Shown one piece after another: positions 15,315 to 24,464 of a stretch of DNA of 42,207 nt; the stretch's first letter is position 1; every line of letters starts with the position of its first letter. Source of the stretch: an uncultured Propionivibrio sp. (lineage in GTDB: Bacteria > Pseudomonadota > Gammaproteobacteria > Burkholderiales > Rhodocyclaceae); contig CALHZD010000072.1 in the NCBI GenBank assembly GCA_938040985.1, positions 1 through 42,207 of the forward strand, given 5' to 3'. A program made the translations under genes and the position numbers. The notes under the pieces were generated by a model. The model did not search any database. It saw nothing but the letters and a program-made list of their open reading frames with translations, and was not told the DNA's origin.

Positions 15315-16781
15315 TCATTGCGCCACAATCCAGCGCAGCATCGCGTCCATGGCCGGTTTGCCGGCCATGGATCTCGCATCGTTGATGAGGAAGACCAGAA
15401 TCCAGCGGCGATTCTGGCTGTCGAGCACATACCCCGCCAACGCGCGCACGCCTTCCAGATAGCCGGTTTTCAGGTGACCTCGACCGCTTTGTGCGCTGCC
15501 GTTCATACGCTTTTTCAGCGTGCCATCGACGCCCAGGATCGGCAGGGACGCCATCAGTTCCGGCATCACCGGACTCTGCCAGGCCGCCCGCAGTAGCTGG
15601 CCCAGCGCATCGGCGGAAATCCGCTCGTCGCGTGACAGCCCGGAGCCGTTATCAAGCATGATGCCGGATACGTTCAGCCCCTTGCCGCCCAGCCAGCGCA
15701 TCACCTGCTGCCGCGCGCCCTCCGGCGTCGCCGGGCGCACCGCATCCAGCGTCAAAAAAACCTGTCGCGCCATCACGTTGTTGCTGTATTTATTGACATC
15801 ACGGACGATTTCAGCGAGCGAAGGCGACTCATGCGCGGCAATCAGCACCGCCGACGACGGCGTAGCTGCGGCGCGCACCCTGCCGCGCAATGTACCGCCC
15901 AGCTCGCGCCAGAGCGCGCGGAACAGCCCTTCTGCCTGTACATCCGCCGTCCAGGGCGCGAGAAACAGCGCCTTGTCGCCGCAGGATGCGGCATAACGCC
16001 CGGCCAGGCCGATCGTCGCGGGCGCATCAAGCGAGATCTGGAGATTTTCACGCCAGTCGCCGCACGCACCCTCGGCAAGGCGCAGGTGATTGACGATCTG
16101 AAGACCCGCGCTCGGCGTCTCGGGCAGGACGAGCACCCCGCCCCCGACCGTATCCGGCCGCAGCGTCAGGTGCAAGCTCCTGAAATTGATCAACAACGCG
16201 TCGGGGCCGACATTGTAAGGACGCAGCGGCTCGCCGTCGAAGGCCGCCGGATCGTGCGGCGGCAGGGCAAACGCGCTGCGGTCGAGGACGAGATCCCCGG
16301 TAATTTCGCCGACCCCGCGTGCGCGCAACTGCCGCAGGAGCAACCAGAACTGTTCAAGCGCCAAACGCGGATCACCGCTGCCGCGCAGGTAGAGATTGCC
16401 GGCAGCGTCCTCCAGCGCTTCCGTTTTCCAGACATACGACGGCCCCAGCAGTTCGAGCGCCGCATACGTCGTGACCAGCTTCATCACCGAAGCCGGATTC
16501 ATCGCCTGGTCGGCATTGTGGCGAATCAGCGGCTGGGTGCTATCGACGCGCTGCACGACGACGCCTACATGGCGCGGCGAAATGCCGGCGCTCTTGAGGG
16601 CGGCGAGCACTTCCGCCGGCAACGTCGGTGACTCTGCGGCGCGCAAAGGTGGCGCGAGCATCAGCGCCAGCAGGCACAGCGCGCATCCAAACGCCGCCCG
16701 CAAACGGAAAAAACCCGGCACGCCGGCGCCACGCCCGCTACGGCGCTGAAATGCAAACAAAAAAAACATCGCGGCTCCCAT
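15315..16781 (-). CDS. dacB: D-alanyl-D-alanine carboxypeptidase/endopeptidase (PBP4, DacB)
   Basis: A 488-residue periplasmic penicillin-binding protein of the S13 family that trims and cleaves peptidoglycan cross-links. The N-terminal signal segment covers about residues 25-48 (APPLRAAES). Active-site motifs are SxxK at Ser98-Lys101, SxN at Ser333-Asn335 and KTG at 438-440. The large insertion between the first two motifs is typical of PBP4. The ATG at 16781 has an AAGGAG ribosome-binding site. It is transcribed divergently from kdsD across a 288-nt gap. Motifs and length leave little doubt. Confidence 0.96.
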   Translation of the reverse strand: MGAAMFFLFAFQRRSGRGAGVPGFFRLRAAFGCALCLLALMLAPPLRAAESPTLPAEVLAALKSAGISPRHVGVVVQRVDSTQPLIRHNADQAMNPASVMKLVTTYAALELLGPSYVWKTEALEDAAGNLYLRGSGDPRLALEQFWLLLRQLRARGVGEITGDLVLDRSAFALPPHDPAAFDGEPLRPYNVGPDALLINFRSLHLTLRPDTVGGGVLVLPETPSAGLQIVNHLRLAEGACGDWRENLQISLDAPATIGLAGRYAASCGDKALFLAPWTADVQAEGLFRALWRELGGTLRGRVRAAATPSSAVLIAAHESPSLAEIVRDVNKYSNNVMARQVFLTLDAVRPATPEGARQQVMRWLGGKGLNVSGIMLDNGSGLSRDERISADALGQLLRAAWQSPVMPELMASLPILGVDGTLKKRMNGSAQSGRGHLKTGYLEGVRALAGYVLDSQNRRWILVFLINDARSMAGKPAMDAMLRWIVAQ

Positions 16782-17015
16782 CGCGGCTCCTTGTGAAGCT
16801 CAACTTAAAAAAACGGATTTTAAGGCATGGCTTTTCCCTGCCTGATAGCGAATCGGACAATACGACGCCCTTCCCCTCCTTGTACGCAATGGGCGCTTCC
16901 GCTCACAGCAACCGTCATTTGCCATTTGCCGATAGTTTTTTATCAAGCGCACGGTGCTCGCAAAATACAGCGTGGTCAGGCACCGGCAGTTCCCTATTCA
17001 CACGGGCCGAACGCA

Positions 17016-17043
17016 TTGGGCGGTTGCGGGCTTCTGCTATACT
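17016..17043 (+). promoter_or_regulatory. Extended -10 promoter of the kdsD-kdsC-lptC-lptA operon
   Basis: TTGGGC (17016-17021) and TATACT (17038-17043) are spaced by 16 nt. A TGC immediately upstream of the -10 gives an extended -10 element. Transcription would start about 20 nt before the kdsD ATG. Confidence 0.65.
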
Positions 17044-17069
17044 TTACCGGTCATTTTTGGCCAAATTTC

Positions 17070-18062
17070 ATGACTCAAACATCCCCCCCTTTTTCTGACC
17101 CGGCGCTCAAGCTCGCCGAGCGCGTACTGCGCATCGAAGGTGAAGCCGTGCTCGCACTGATCGACCGGCTGGATGATTCTTTCCCGCGCGCACTCGATCT
17201 GATTCTCACCAGCGCAGGACGGGTCATCGTCAGCGGCATGGGCAAGTCGGGTCACATCGGCCGCAAGATCGCGGCGACGCTGGCCAGCACGGGTACGCCG
17301 GCGTTCTTTGTCCATCCCGCCGAGGCGGGGCACGGTGACCTGGGAATGATTACTGCCGCCGATGTCGTGCTCGCCATTTCCAACTCCGGCGAAAGCGAAG
17401 AGCTGCTCAATCTGCTGCCCTGGATCAAGCGCCAGGGCGCGCGTTTAATCGCTATGACCGGCAATCCCGCGTCGACGTTGGCGCGCGATGCCGACGTCCA
17501 TCTCAATGCCGGCGTCGCACAGGAAGCCTGCCCGCTTAATCTGGCGCCTACGGCCAGCACGACGGCAGCGCTGGCGCTCGGCGATGCGCTGGCCATTGCC
17601 TTGCTTGACGCGCGCGGCTTCAGCGCCGAAGATTTTGCCCGTTCGCACCCCGGCGGTGCACTTGGCCGCCGCCGCCCACTGATGCGGGTGCGCGAAGTCA
17701 TGCGCACGGGCGAAGCCGTGCCAGCCAGCGCGCCGGAGGCCAGCCTCGCCGAGGCGATCCGCGAAATCGCGCGCGGTACGATCGGCATGACGGTCATCGT
17801 TTCACCACAGCGACAGATTCTCGGCATTTTTACTGACGGCGACCTGCGCCGCGCCCTGCTCAAGCATGACGATCTGACACACCTGCGCGTAAGTGATGTG
17901 ATGACGCCCCAACCGCGCACCATCCGGTCCGAGAAACTGGTCGACGAGGCCGTCGAGATGATGGAGCGTCACCATATCAACCAACTGCCGGTGGCGGACG
18001 AGCGCGGTTGCCTCGTCGGGGCGCTGAACATGCACGATCTTTTCCGAACTAAGGCGATATGA
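17070..18062 (+). CDS. kdsD: D-arabinose 5-phosphate isomerase KdsD
   Basis: A 330-residue enzyme that converts ribulose 5-phosphate to arabinose 5-phosphate, the first committed step to Kdo of lipopolysaccharide. A SIS domain covers about residues 40-180, with VSGMGKSGHIGRKIAAT and SNSGESEE. The family motif HPGGALGR is at about 193-200, followed by two CBS domains to the C-terminus. The ATG at 17070 gives the usual family length. The frame is open upstream to 16827 but crosses the promoter. The stop overlaps the kdsC ATG (ATGA), and the order kdsD-kdsC-lptC-lptA is standard. Confidence 0.96.
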   Translation: MTQTSPPFSDPALKLAERVLRIEGEAVLALIDRLDDSFPRALDLILTSAGRVIVSGMGKSGHIGRKIAATLASTGTPAFFVHPAEAGHGDLGMITAADVVLAISNSGESEELLNLLPWIKRQGARLIAMTGNPASTLARDADVHLNAGVAQEACPLNLAPTASTTAALALGDALAIALLDARGFSAEDFARSHPGGALGRRRPLMRVREVMRTGEAVPASAPEASLAEAIREIARGTIGMTVIVSPQRQILGIFTDGDLRRALLKHDDLTHLRVSDVMTPQPRTIRSEKLVDEAVEMMERHHINQLPVADERGCLVGALNMHDLFRTKAI

Positions 18063-18604
18063 ATTATTCCGATGACGCCCGCATACGCGCGGGATGCCTG
18101 AAGTTGATGGCTTTCGATGTGGACGGCGTGCTTTCCGAAGGTTCGCTGTTCTACACCGACGAAGGCGTTGAAATGAAAGCCTTCAACAGCCTCGACGGAT
18201 TAGGCATGAATATGCTGCAACGCGCAGGGCTGACCGTCGCCGTCATCACCGGCCGCAGGGCGCGCTGCGTCGAGCTACGCATGCAAAATCTGGGCATCGA
18301 CCTGCTCTACCAGGGCATTGGCGACAAACTGGCGACCCTGCACGAACTGCTTGCCAAACGGGGCTTGCGCCCAGAGGAAGCCGGTTATATGGGCGATGAC
18401 ATCGTCGACATCCGCATCATGGATGCCTGTGGTTTTTCTGCCGCGCCGGCCGATGCCCATTTTCTGGCCAAGAAGTACGCCCGTTTTGTTGCGTGCAAAC
18501 CGGGCGGCAAGGGGGCGGTGCGCGAAGTCTGCGAGTTGATTCTCGATGCGCAAGGCAAGCTGAAGGCGGCGCTGGCGCCTTATCTACCGGCAGACGAGCA
18601 ATGA
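18059..18604 (+). CDS. kdsC: 3-deoxy-D-manno-octulosonate 8-phosphate phosphatase KdsC
   Basis: A 181-residue C0-type HAD phosphatase that releases Kdo from Kdo 8-phosphate. The nucleophile motif FDVDGVLSEG has Asp20 and Asp22. Further motifs are VITGR (about residue 60) and MGDDIVD (about 120). It lacks a cap domain, as expected for a tetrameric KdsC. It overlaps kdsD and lptC by 4 nt each. Confidence 0.96.
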   Translation: MNYSDDARIRAGCLKLMAFDVDGVLSEGSLFYTDEGVEMKAFNSLDGLGMNMLQRAGLTVAVITGRRARCVELRMQNLGIDLLYQGIGDKLATLHELLAKRGLRPEEAGYMGDDIVDIRIMDACGFSAAPADAHFLAKKYARFVACKPGGKGAVREVCELILDAQGKLKAALAPYLPADEQ

Positions 18605-19188
18605 AGCACTGGTCCGGCGCACTTTTTCCCCTGGTGCTGTTGCTGACGCTGACCAGTCTGACTTTCTGGCTGCGCTACGTCACCGACCAGCCGGAAACGC
18701 GCAACGACGGCAAGAACCGGCACGATCCTGACTACATCATGTATGACGCCACGCTGCGCAAGATCGGCGAGAACGCCCGTCTGGAATATACGCTCAAGGC
18801 CGACACCGTCACGCACTATCCGGACAACGATACGCTGGACGTGAGCAAACCGAACCTTATCCACGCCGGCAGAGGGGCGCAAGTGACTGTGACGGCCAAC
18901 ACGGCGCGCGTCAGCGAAGACAACGAACGCATCGACCTCAACGGCGATGTCATCATTCGGCGCGCCGCGACCCGGAAACACAAGGCGCTGACCGGCGCAA
19001 CGCCGGCGCTGACCGTACTCCCCGATGCCGACAAGGCCTTTACAAAATCGCCGGTGCTGGTCACCCAGGGCGCGTCCTGGGCCAAGGGAATCGGCTTGCA
19101 AATGGATCTGCGCGCCGAAACCTACCGCATCGAATCACGGGTACGCGCGATGCTGGAAAGCCCGCGCGCCAGAAGGAAAACGCCATGA
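18601..19188 (+). CDS. lptC: LPS export system protein LptC
   Basis: A 195-residue bitopic inner-membrane protein with one membrane helix at about residues 7-25 and a periplasmic beta-jellyroll domain. It passes lipopolysaccharide from LptBFG to LptA. Family features include YTLKADTVTHYPDNDTLDVSKP and a C-terminal GASWAKGIGLQMDL strand region. The ATG at 18601 overlaps the kdsC stop (ATGA), and the frame upstream lies inside kdsC. It is followed by lptA with another 4-nt overlap. Confidence 0.93.
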   Translation: MKHWSGALFPLVLLLTLTSLTFWLRYVTDQPETRNDGKNRHDPDYIMYDATLRKIGENARLEYTLKADTVTHYPDNDTLDVSKPNLIHAGRGAQVTVTANTARVSEDNERIDLNGDVIIRRAATRKHKALTGATPALTVLPDADKAFTKSPVLVTQGASWAKGIGLQMDLRAETYRIESRVRAMLESPRARRKTP

Positions 19189-19799
19189 AACTGCCCGCAC
19201 AGCCAATCGGCTTGTTGACCGCCAGCCTGCTGGCTGTCCTGACCTGCACGGCGCAGGCGGAAAAAGCCGACCACGAGAAGCCGATCAATATCATTGCCGA
19301 CCGCGCCAGCGCCGACGAGATCAATAAAGTGCAGATTTTCGAGGGCAACGTCGTGCTGACACAAGGCACCATCATGTTGCGCACGGGCAAACTGGTCGTT
19401 ACGCAGGACGCCGACGGTTTCCAGACCGGCGTGGCGACGGGCGGTGAAAAAGGGCTGTCCTACTTCCGGCAAAAACGCGAAGGCAAAGACGAGTATTTTG
19501 AAGGACAGGGTGAACGCATCGTCTACAACGCGCGCGAGGAAAAAACCGAGCTGTTCTCCCGCGCCTGGGTCAAGAGTGGCGCGGACGAAGTCCGCGGCCA
19601 GTACATTTCCTATAACGCGCTGACCGGGCAGTATTTTGCCACCAACGGCGCAGGCGAAACCAAGACGGCGGTTGGCGAAAAACAGGCGCGCGTGCGCGCC
19701 ATCATCCAGCCCAAGAAAAAAGACGGCGCCCCCGCGCCCGACAGCGGCGCACCGCTGACGCTGCAACCTGCGAAAAACGTCAAAACGCCGGAGCAGTAG
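19185..19799 (+). CDS. lptA: LPS transport periplasmic protein LptA
   Basis: A 204-residue OstA-like periplasmic bridge protein for lipopolysaccharide. The signal peptide ends at TAQA|EKADHEKP (about residue 25). The jellyroll starts with INIIADRASADEINKVQIFEGNV and contains GQGERIVYNA. The start overlaps lptC by 4 nt. In many proteobacteria lptB and rpoN come next. Here the following gene is an unrelated NYN-domain protein, so the operon appears truncated or rearranged after lptA. Confidence 0.95.
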   Translation: MKLPAQPIGLLTASLLAVLTCTAQAEKADHEKPINIIADRASADEINKVQIFEGNVVLTQGTIMLRTGKLVVTQDADGFQTGVATGGEKGLSYFRQKREGKDEYFEGQGERIVYNAREEKTELFSRAWVKSGADEVRGQYISYNALTGQYFATNGAGETKTAVGEKQARVRAIIQPKKKDGAPAPDSGAPLTLQPAKNVKTPEQ

Positions 19800-19872
19800 T
19801 CGGAGCAGAGCTGCGGCGATGCCGAACCGGCAGCCTACCAGCAAAATATCAAGCTCGGCATTCGGGGAAACA

Positions 19873-20907
19873 ATGGGGAATGAACAACAAAACCGGCTGG
19901 CGGTGCTGATCGACGCGGACAACGCCTCCGCCTCGGTGGCGCGGGAACTGTTTGCGGAAATCGCCAAATACGGCATCGCCAGCGTCAAGCGGATTTACGG
20001 CGACTGGAGCAGCCCGACCCTCAATGCATGGCGAAAAATCCTGCTCAGGCACGCGCTGGTGCCGGTGCAGCAATTCGCCTACACCAAGGGCAAAGACGCC
20101 ACCGACATGGGGCTGATCATCGACGCCATGGATCTGCTCTACAGCGGCACTTTCGACGGTTTCTGCCTGGTTTCCAGCGACAGCGACTTTACGCCGCTGG
20201 CCGCGCGCATCCGCGCCGCCGGGCTGACCGTGTATGGCTTCGGGCGGCAGAAAACGCCGGAAGCCTTTCGCCAGGCCTGCGACCGCTTTTTCTACGTGGA
20301 AAACCTCAAGCCTCCGGCGGACAGCGATAACGGCAACGCCGTACTTATCCCATCCGACACGCCCGACGCTTCCGACGAGCACGCGCTGGAAAACGGCCGC
20401 GACACCGGCAAGGGTACAGACAACAAGGACAAGCCGGCCGCCCCGCCGACGCGCCAGGCGCTAGACGCCAGCATCCGCAACACGCTCAACAAAGCTGTCA
20501 AGAACTGCACTGACGAAGCGACCGACTGGGCCTTCGTTGGGCAAATTGGCACTTACCTCAGCCAGACCCTACCCGACTTCGACACCCGCACCTACGGTTA
20601 CAGCCAGCTCTCCAAAACGCTCAAGGCGCTCGGCGGTCTGCAATTCCGCTACGACGAAGCCAGCCGCATGTTCTGCCGCAAAATTCCCTACAACGAACTG
20701 ATCAAGCTGCTGGCCAATGAAACGCTGCCGAAATTCCAGAACAAACAGGGTTGGGCGAAAATCCACGCGGTCGAAAAATATGTCACTCCGCGCTGGTCAT
20801 TTGCAGAATACGGCTTCGACAGTTTTGCCGACCTGCTCGACCCCGTGCACGGCGTTGAGGTACACGACGACAGCCTGCGAATGCCCGCCATATCACCGGC
20901 GGAATAA
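19873..20907 (+). CDS. NYN-domain (LabA/DUF88-like) putative RNase with LOTUS/OST-HTH domain
   Basis: About 344 residues. An N-terminal PIN-like NYN domain covers residues 8-145, with acidic clusters Asp14/Asp16 (IDADN), Asp75/Asp78 (GKDATDM) and Asp103/Asp105 (SSDSDFTPLA) that would bind a catalytic metal. A charged linker runs to about 195. An OST-HTH/LOTUS-type domain follows at about 198-270 (WAFVGQIGTYLSQTLPDFD and YGYSQLSKTLKALGG). A short tail of about 75 residues is also conserved-looking. The ATG at 19873 with GGGGAAA upstream was preferred over the ATG at 19819. The combination suggests an RNA-binding nuclease. Targets are unknown. It follows lptA by 73 nt on the same strand. Confidence 0.85.
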   Translation: MGNEQQNRLAVLIDADNASASVARELFAEIAKYGIASVKRIYGDWSSPTLNAWRKILLRHALVPVQQFAYTKGKDATDMGLIIDAMDLLYSGTFDGFCLVSSDSDFTPLAARIRAAGLTVYGFGRQKTPEAFRQACDRFFYVENLKPPADSDNGNAVLIPSDTPDASDEHALENGRDTGKGTDNKDKPAAPPTRQALDASIRNTLNKAVKNCTDEATDWAFVGQIGTYLSQTLPDFDTRTYGYSQLSKTLKALGGLQFRYDEASRMFCRKIPYNELIKLLANETLPKFQNKQGWAKIHAVEKYVTPRWSFAEYGFDSFADLLDPVHGVEVHDDSLRMPAISPAE

Positions 20908-21070
20908 GGCCGGTTCGGTCCCGGCACAACATTTTCCAGGATCTTCCGCCCCCCGACGAACGGGCGCATCACCGCCGCCTGCAGTCAGCATCGGCGGTAC
21001 GACGCACATCCATCAATCAGATCGCCGAAATCGACCCCCTGCAACAGCGGCGCCCTGGCTACCAAAGTCG

Positions 21071-22918
21071 TCAAAGGCCTCCGGTCACGCCCAGCGCTTC
21101 CTCAATGCTGGTCACGCCGCGTGCGGCCTTCAGCAGCCCATCTTCCTTAAGCGTGCGGAACTCATCGCCCACTGCGGCCATCAGGCTGCCCAATGACGGT
21201 GACGGCTGGGCAAGCGCGCTGCGCAAGCGATCCGTCGAAGGCAGGAGTTCATAAATAGCGATGCGCCCACGGTAACCGGTATGAGCGCAACGGGCGCAAC
21301 CAACCGGTTCACGCAGGTTCGCTGCATCAAGCACAACGCCCAGTTTGGCGAAAGCATCGCGCACATGCCGGGGAATCGCATCGCGATTGGCCAGCGGGTA
21401 GGCGCAGTGTTCACATAAACGCCGCACCAGACGCTGGGCCACAACGCCGCGTACCGTCGCTCCGACGAGAAAAGATTCCACTCCCATGTCGGACAGACGC
21501 AAAAAAGCCGTCGCCGTATCGTTGGTGTGCAATGTCGAAAACACACGGTGGCCGGTCAACGACGCCTGTACGGCAATACGCGCCGTTTCGACATCGCGTA
21601 TTTCGCCGATCATGATCGTATCCGGGTCGTGACGAAGAATCGAACGCAGCGCAGCAGGGAAAGTAAAACCAATATCGGGATGCACCTGAAATTGCGTGAC
21701 GCCGGGGATATGATACTCCACCGGGTCCTCGACGGTCAGCACACGCTCGTGCCGCGTATCGCACGCAACCAGCGTCGCATACAGCGTCGTGCTTTTGCCG
21801 GAACCGGTCGGCCCGGTCACCAGCACGATACCGTCCGGCTGCGCCATCCATTGCCGATAGAGCGCCAGGTGGTCGGCTTCGATACCGAGCGTTTCAAGGT
21901 CAAAGCGCGTGTTCTGCGTATTCGGCAATAACCGGAGAACCAGCGACTCGCCAAGCACGCCGGGAATGACAGAAACGCGCACATCGGTATCCACCCCCGA
22001 CGAACGGATGGAAAAGCGGCCATCCTGCGGTAAACGCCGTTCGGAAATATCCAGTCCGGAGATGAGTTTGATCCGGCTGACCACCGCATCAAAACGCTCG
22101 CGCGGATACTGCTCGATCGACTGCAAGCGGCCATCAATGCGATAGCGGACGAAAAAGCCCACCTCTTCCGGCTCGATATGCACGTCAGACGCCCGCGTAT
22201 CCGTTGCCCGCGCCATAACGCCATTCACCAACTCGACGACCGGCGCATCTTCCGCCAGTTTGCGCAAATCTTCATGCAGCTCGCCGCCCTGGCGCGGTTT
22301 GTTGATTTGAGCGTGTACACGCTCAATGTCGCGCGCAGCGGCCAGGTACATCGTATAAAGCTGACCAGGGCACAGCGTCTGCTGGACATATTCCAACAGG
22401 CCGGAATCGAGCACATCACGGGCAACAATAGCTACCGGCCCCGATTTCGCCGCACCTGCACCAGCCGCCGAAACCTCCGTATCGGACGCATCCGGCATTC
22501 CTTGCCTCTCCGCGTCCGGCAATTCGCGGAAGGCAAAAAAATTGAACTTCGCCGACAGCGCCGGCGTAATCGAATGTTCAGCATGAAACTGGATGATGGA
22601 CGCCATTCGCGCAGTAATGTCCGCATCATCCAACACGGTCACGCCCAGTTGAGCGGACAGCGCCGCCAGCAGCGTTTGCTCGGAAATCAGCCCCAGGCGC
22701 ACCAAAATCGCACCCAAACGCTCGCCCGGCATCGCCGCCTGACGCGCCAGCGCCATTTCCAATCCCTGCGGCCCAATCGCCCCTTTTGCCAGCAATAGTT
22801 CGCCCAGCAAACGCTGATCTGTTTCAGCGCCTGGCGTTACCCTTGCGGGCGCCGACGCTTGGGACAATGTTGCCGCCCGCTGCATTTCTTTCCCTCTTTC
22901 TGCCTCACGCATCTGCAT
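21071..22918 (-). CDS. GspE/PilB-type secretion or pilus assembly ATPase
   Basis: About 615 residues. An N-terminal MshEN-like domain lies at about residues 35-125 (LLGELLLAKGAIGPQGLEMALA and LGLISEQTLLAALS). A linker and the DVHIEP-containing N2 domain (near 245-340) lead to the ATPase core. Walker A GPTGSGKS is at 369-376, the Asp box at about 398 and Walker B MIGEIRD at about 436-442. The zinc-binding tetracysteine motif starts at CEHC (502-505), with CARC about 40 residues later. It would power a type II secretion pseudopilus or type IV pilus. No other pilus or secretion genes flank it, so it is an orphan in this window. The start at 22918 has AAGGA upstream; an ATG at 22987 is less likely. 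Confidence 0.9.
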   Translation of the reverse strand: MQMREAERGKEMQRAATLSQASAPARVTPGAETDQRLLGELLLAKGAIGPQGLEMALARQAAMPGERLGAILVRLGLISEQTLLAALSAQLGVTVLDDADITARMASIIQFHAEHSITPALSAKFNFFAFRELPDAERQGMPDASDTEVSAAGAGAAKSGPVAIVARDVLDSGLLEYVQQTLCPGQLYTMYLAAARDIERVHAQINKPRQGGELHEDLRKLAEDAPVVELVNGVMARATDTRASDVHIEPEEVGFFVRYRIDGRLQSIEQYPRERFDAVVSRIKLISGLDISERRLPQDGRFSIRSSGVDTDVRVSVIPGVLGESLVLRLLPNTQNTRFDLETLGIEADHLALYRQWMAQPDGIVLVTGPTGSGKSTTLYATLVACDTRHERVLTVEDPVEYHIPGVTQFQVHPDIGFTFPAALRSILRHDPDTIMIGEIRDVETARIAVQASLTGHRVFSTLHTNDTATAFLRLSDMGVESFLVGATVRGVVAQRLVRRLCEHCAYPLANRDAIPRHVRDAFAKLGVVLDAANLREPVGCARCAHTGYRGRIAIYELLPSTDRLRSALAQPSPSLGSLMAAVGDEFRTLKEDGLLKAARGVTSIEEALGVTGGL

Positions 22919-23268
22919 TACACAATCCTTTTTACCAATAAGCGCCCTGCCCAGCCAGCCGGGCAAACGCCACAGCCGCAGCCTCACGTTATTACGTCAG
23001 GCAGGTTTCAATTCTTCGTCATGCTGCCACCTGGCCGCCCCACCATAAAACCATTTTGGCGGGCTCACAATCGGTTCTCTAGATTTTATCTATTCCGCAA
23101 TATCTACGGGCATTCATGGCAAGGCCGAAAGGCCGCTCCTGCCCTGGGCAAAACCCGCCCGGCACCGCAGATATCCGGCAAGCTCATCCGGCGCATGGCT
23201 TCCGTGTTTCTTCTCCTTCCTATTGTTACCGATCAATTCCATAGGAAGGCATGGCATTCTTATTCTGG
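22919..23268. other. Gap between pgl and the gspE-like gene
   Basis: The 350 nt contains no supported gene. Near its left end (22981-23002) is an inverted repeat, GCCTCACGT-TATT-ACGTCAGGC, with one mismatch. It lies about 65 nt upstream of the ATPase start and could be an operator. A perfect 9-bp inverted repeat lies at the right end and is listed separately. Confidence 0.45.
23215..23249. repeat. Perfect 9-bp inverted repeat downstream of pgl
   Basis: CCTTCCTAT at 23215-23223 is matched by ATAGGAAGG at 23241-23249, with a 17-nt spacer. It lies about 20 nt after the pgl stop on the minus strand. There is no T-tract, so it is either a mRNA 3' stem-loop or a protein-binding dyad rather than a classic terminator. 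Confidence 0.6.
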
Positions 23269-24273
23269 TTAGACTTCGGCGATTTCGACGCAGATCGGGC
23301 GTTCACCCGTGGCGCAGCGCTGGCCTGCCGTCAGGCAACCGCTGTCCGGGTCAACGGCATACACGGTCAGGTGATTGGAGATTTCACCCGCCGCCGCTAG
23401 CCAGCGACCCGAGGGGGCAATGTCCATACCGCGCGGCTGCTGCTCCGTCAGTATGCAGTCCCTATGTGACAGCAAACCGCTCACGCCATCTACGACAAAG
23501 GTGGAGATCGTGCTGCTACGCCGTTCCGTCGCATACAAAAAGCGGCCATCCGGCGATAGCCGCAGTTCGGCGGCCCACGGCTTGCCGACGAAACCCGCCG
23601 GCATCAGGCTGACGGTCTGAAGAAAGGTCAGTCCGCCATTCTGCGCATCAAAAGCGAGCGCATCGATACTGCCGTCCAGTTCATTGAGACAGTAGACAAA
23701 ATGGTTATCCGCAGAAAAAAGCACATGGCGCGGACCACGCCCCGGCCGCATCAGCATGCCGGGCAAATCATTCGGCACCAAGCGAAAATCGTCGGTCAGG
23801 CGGAAAATATGGATAGTGTCGGTCGTCAGCGTCGGCACCAGCAGCCAGCGCCCGGTCTGGTCAAGCCGCGCCGAATGGGCGCGCGGTAAATCCTGGATGC
23901 GCTGACTGACGCTTTGTGGCTCGCCATGCGCATCAAGCGGAATCACCGCCAGATTATCATCGGCATATGAAGGGGAAAACAAAACGCGCAGCGCCGGATC
24001 GCTATACAGATACACCGGTGCACCAGGGACGCGCACCCTGTCCAGCGGGCTTAATTCTCCCGAGCCGGGCGCAATGGCAAATGCCTGCACAGCATGCTCA
24101 TGGCGCAGTCCAACATAAAGGCGCGCGGCATCAGGCCGCACGCGCATCGGCGAAGGCGCGCCATCGGTAATCAGGTGTTGGCGGACGGCAAGTTCACCGG
24201 ACTGGCTATCCAGCGCAAACACATCGATTTCCCGGCTGTCCTGACAGGAAACATAGATGACGGTCTGGCCCAT
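23269..24273 (-). CDS. pgl: Lactonase of the 6-phosphogluconolactonase (YbhE/Pgl) beta-propeller family
   Basis: A 334-residue seven-bladed propeller protein. Blade motifs include YVSCQDSREIDVFALDSQSG, GRGPRHVLFSADNHFVYCLNELDGS, LSPDGRFLYATERR and PRGMDIAPSGRWL. These are characteristic of the YbhE-type 6-phosphogluconolactonases that act in the pentose phosphate pathway. Related propellers hydrolyse other sugar lactones, so the exact substrate is inferred. No signal peptide is visible. The ATG at 24273 has AAAGGGGG upstream. The gene stands alone, with a promoter at 24408-24436 and a CRP-like site further upstream. Confidence 0.85.
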   Translation of the reverse strand: MGQTVIYVSCQDSREIDVFALDSQSGELAVRQHLITDGAPSPMRVRPDAARLYVGLRHEHAVQAFAIAPGSGELSPLDRVRVPGAPVYLYSDPALRVLFSPSYADDNLAVIPLDAHGEPQSVSQRIQDLPRAHSARLDQTGRWLLVPTLTTDTIHIFRLTDDFRLVPNDLPGMLMRPGRGPRHVLFSADNHFVYCLNELDGSIDALAFDAQNGGLTFLQTVSLMPAGFVGKPWAAELRLSPDGRFLYATERRSSTISTFVVDGVSGLLSHRDCILTEQQPRGMDIAPSGRWLAAAGEISNHLTVYAVDPDSGCLTAGQRCATGERPICVEIAEV

Positions 24274-24407
24274 CGTGATCCCCCTTTCTCTTGATAACCG
24301 ACCGGTGTAGCGGCCTGCGCAAGCTGGCTGAACACAGCGCCGGGAAATCCGGCCTTCCATACAAGGCAGGTTTTCCCACAAGAAAAACCAGTCGACCGGT
24401 CATAAAC

Positions 24408-24436
24408 ATTATGAACGGAGAGAAACGGCGCGGCAA
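24408..24436 (-). promoter_or_regulatory. Probable promoter of pgl
   Basis: On the minus strand TTGCCG (24431-24436) and CATAAT (24408-24413) are separated by 17 nt. Transcription would start near 24401, leaving a leader of about 130 nt. An imperfect palindrome centred on GTCGAC (24387-24400) overlaps the predicted start. A related ACCGGTCG octamer recurs near 24300 on the minus strand, so a repressor could act here. Confidence 0.5.
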
Positions 24437-24464
24437 TGACCGCCGATGCTTATCATTAGGACAT

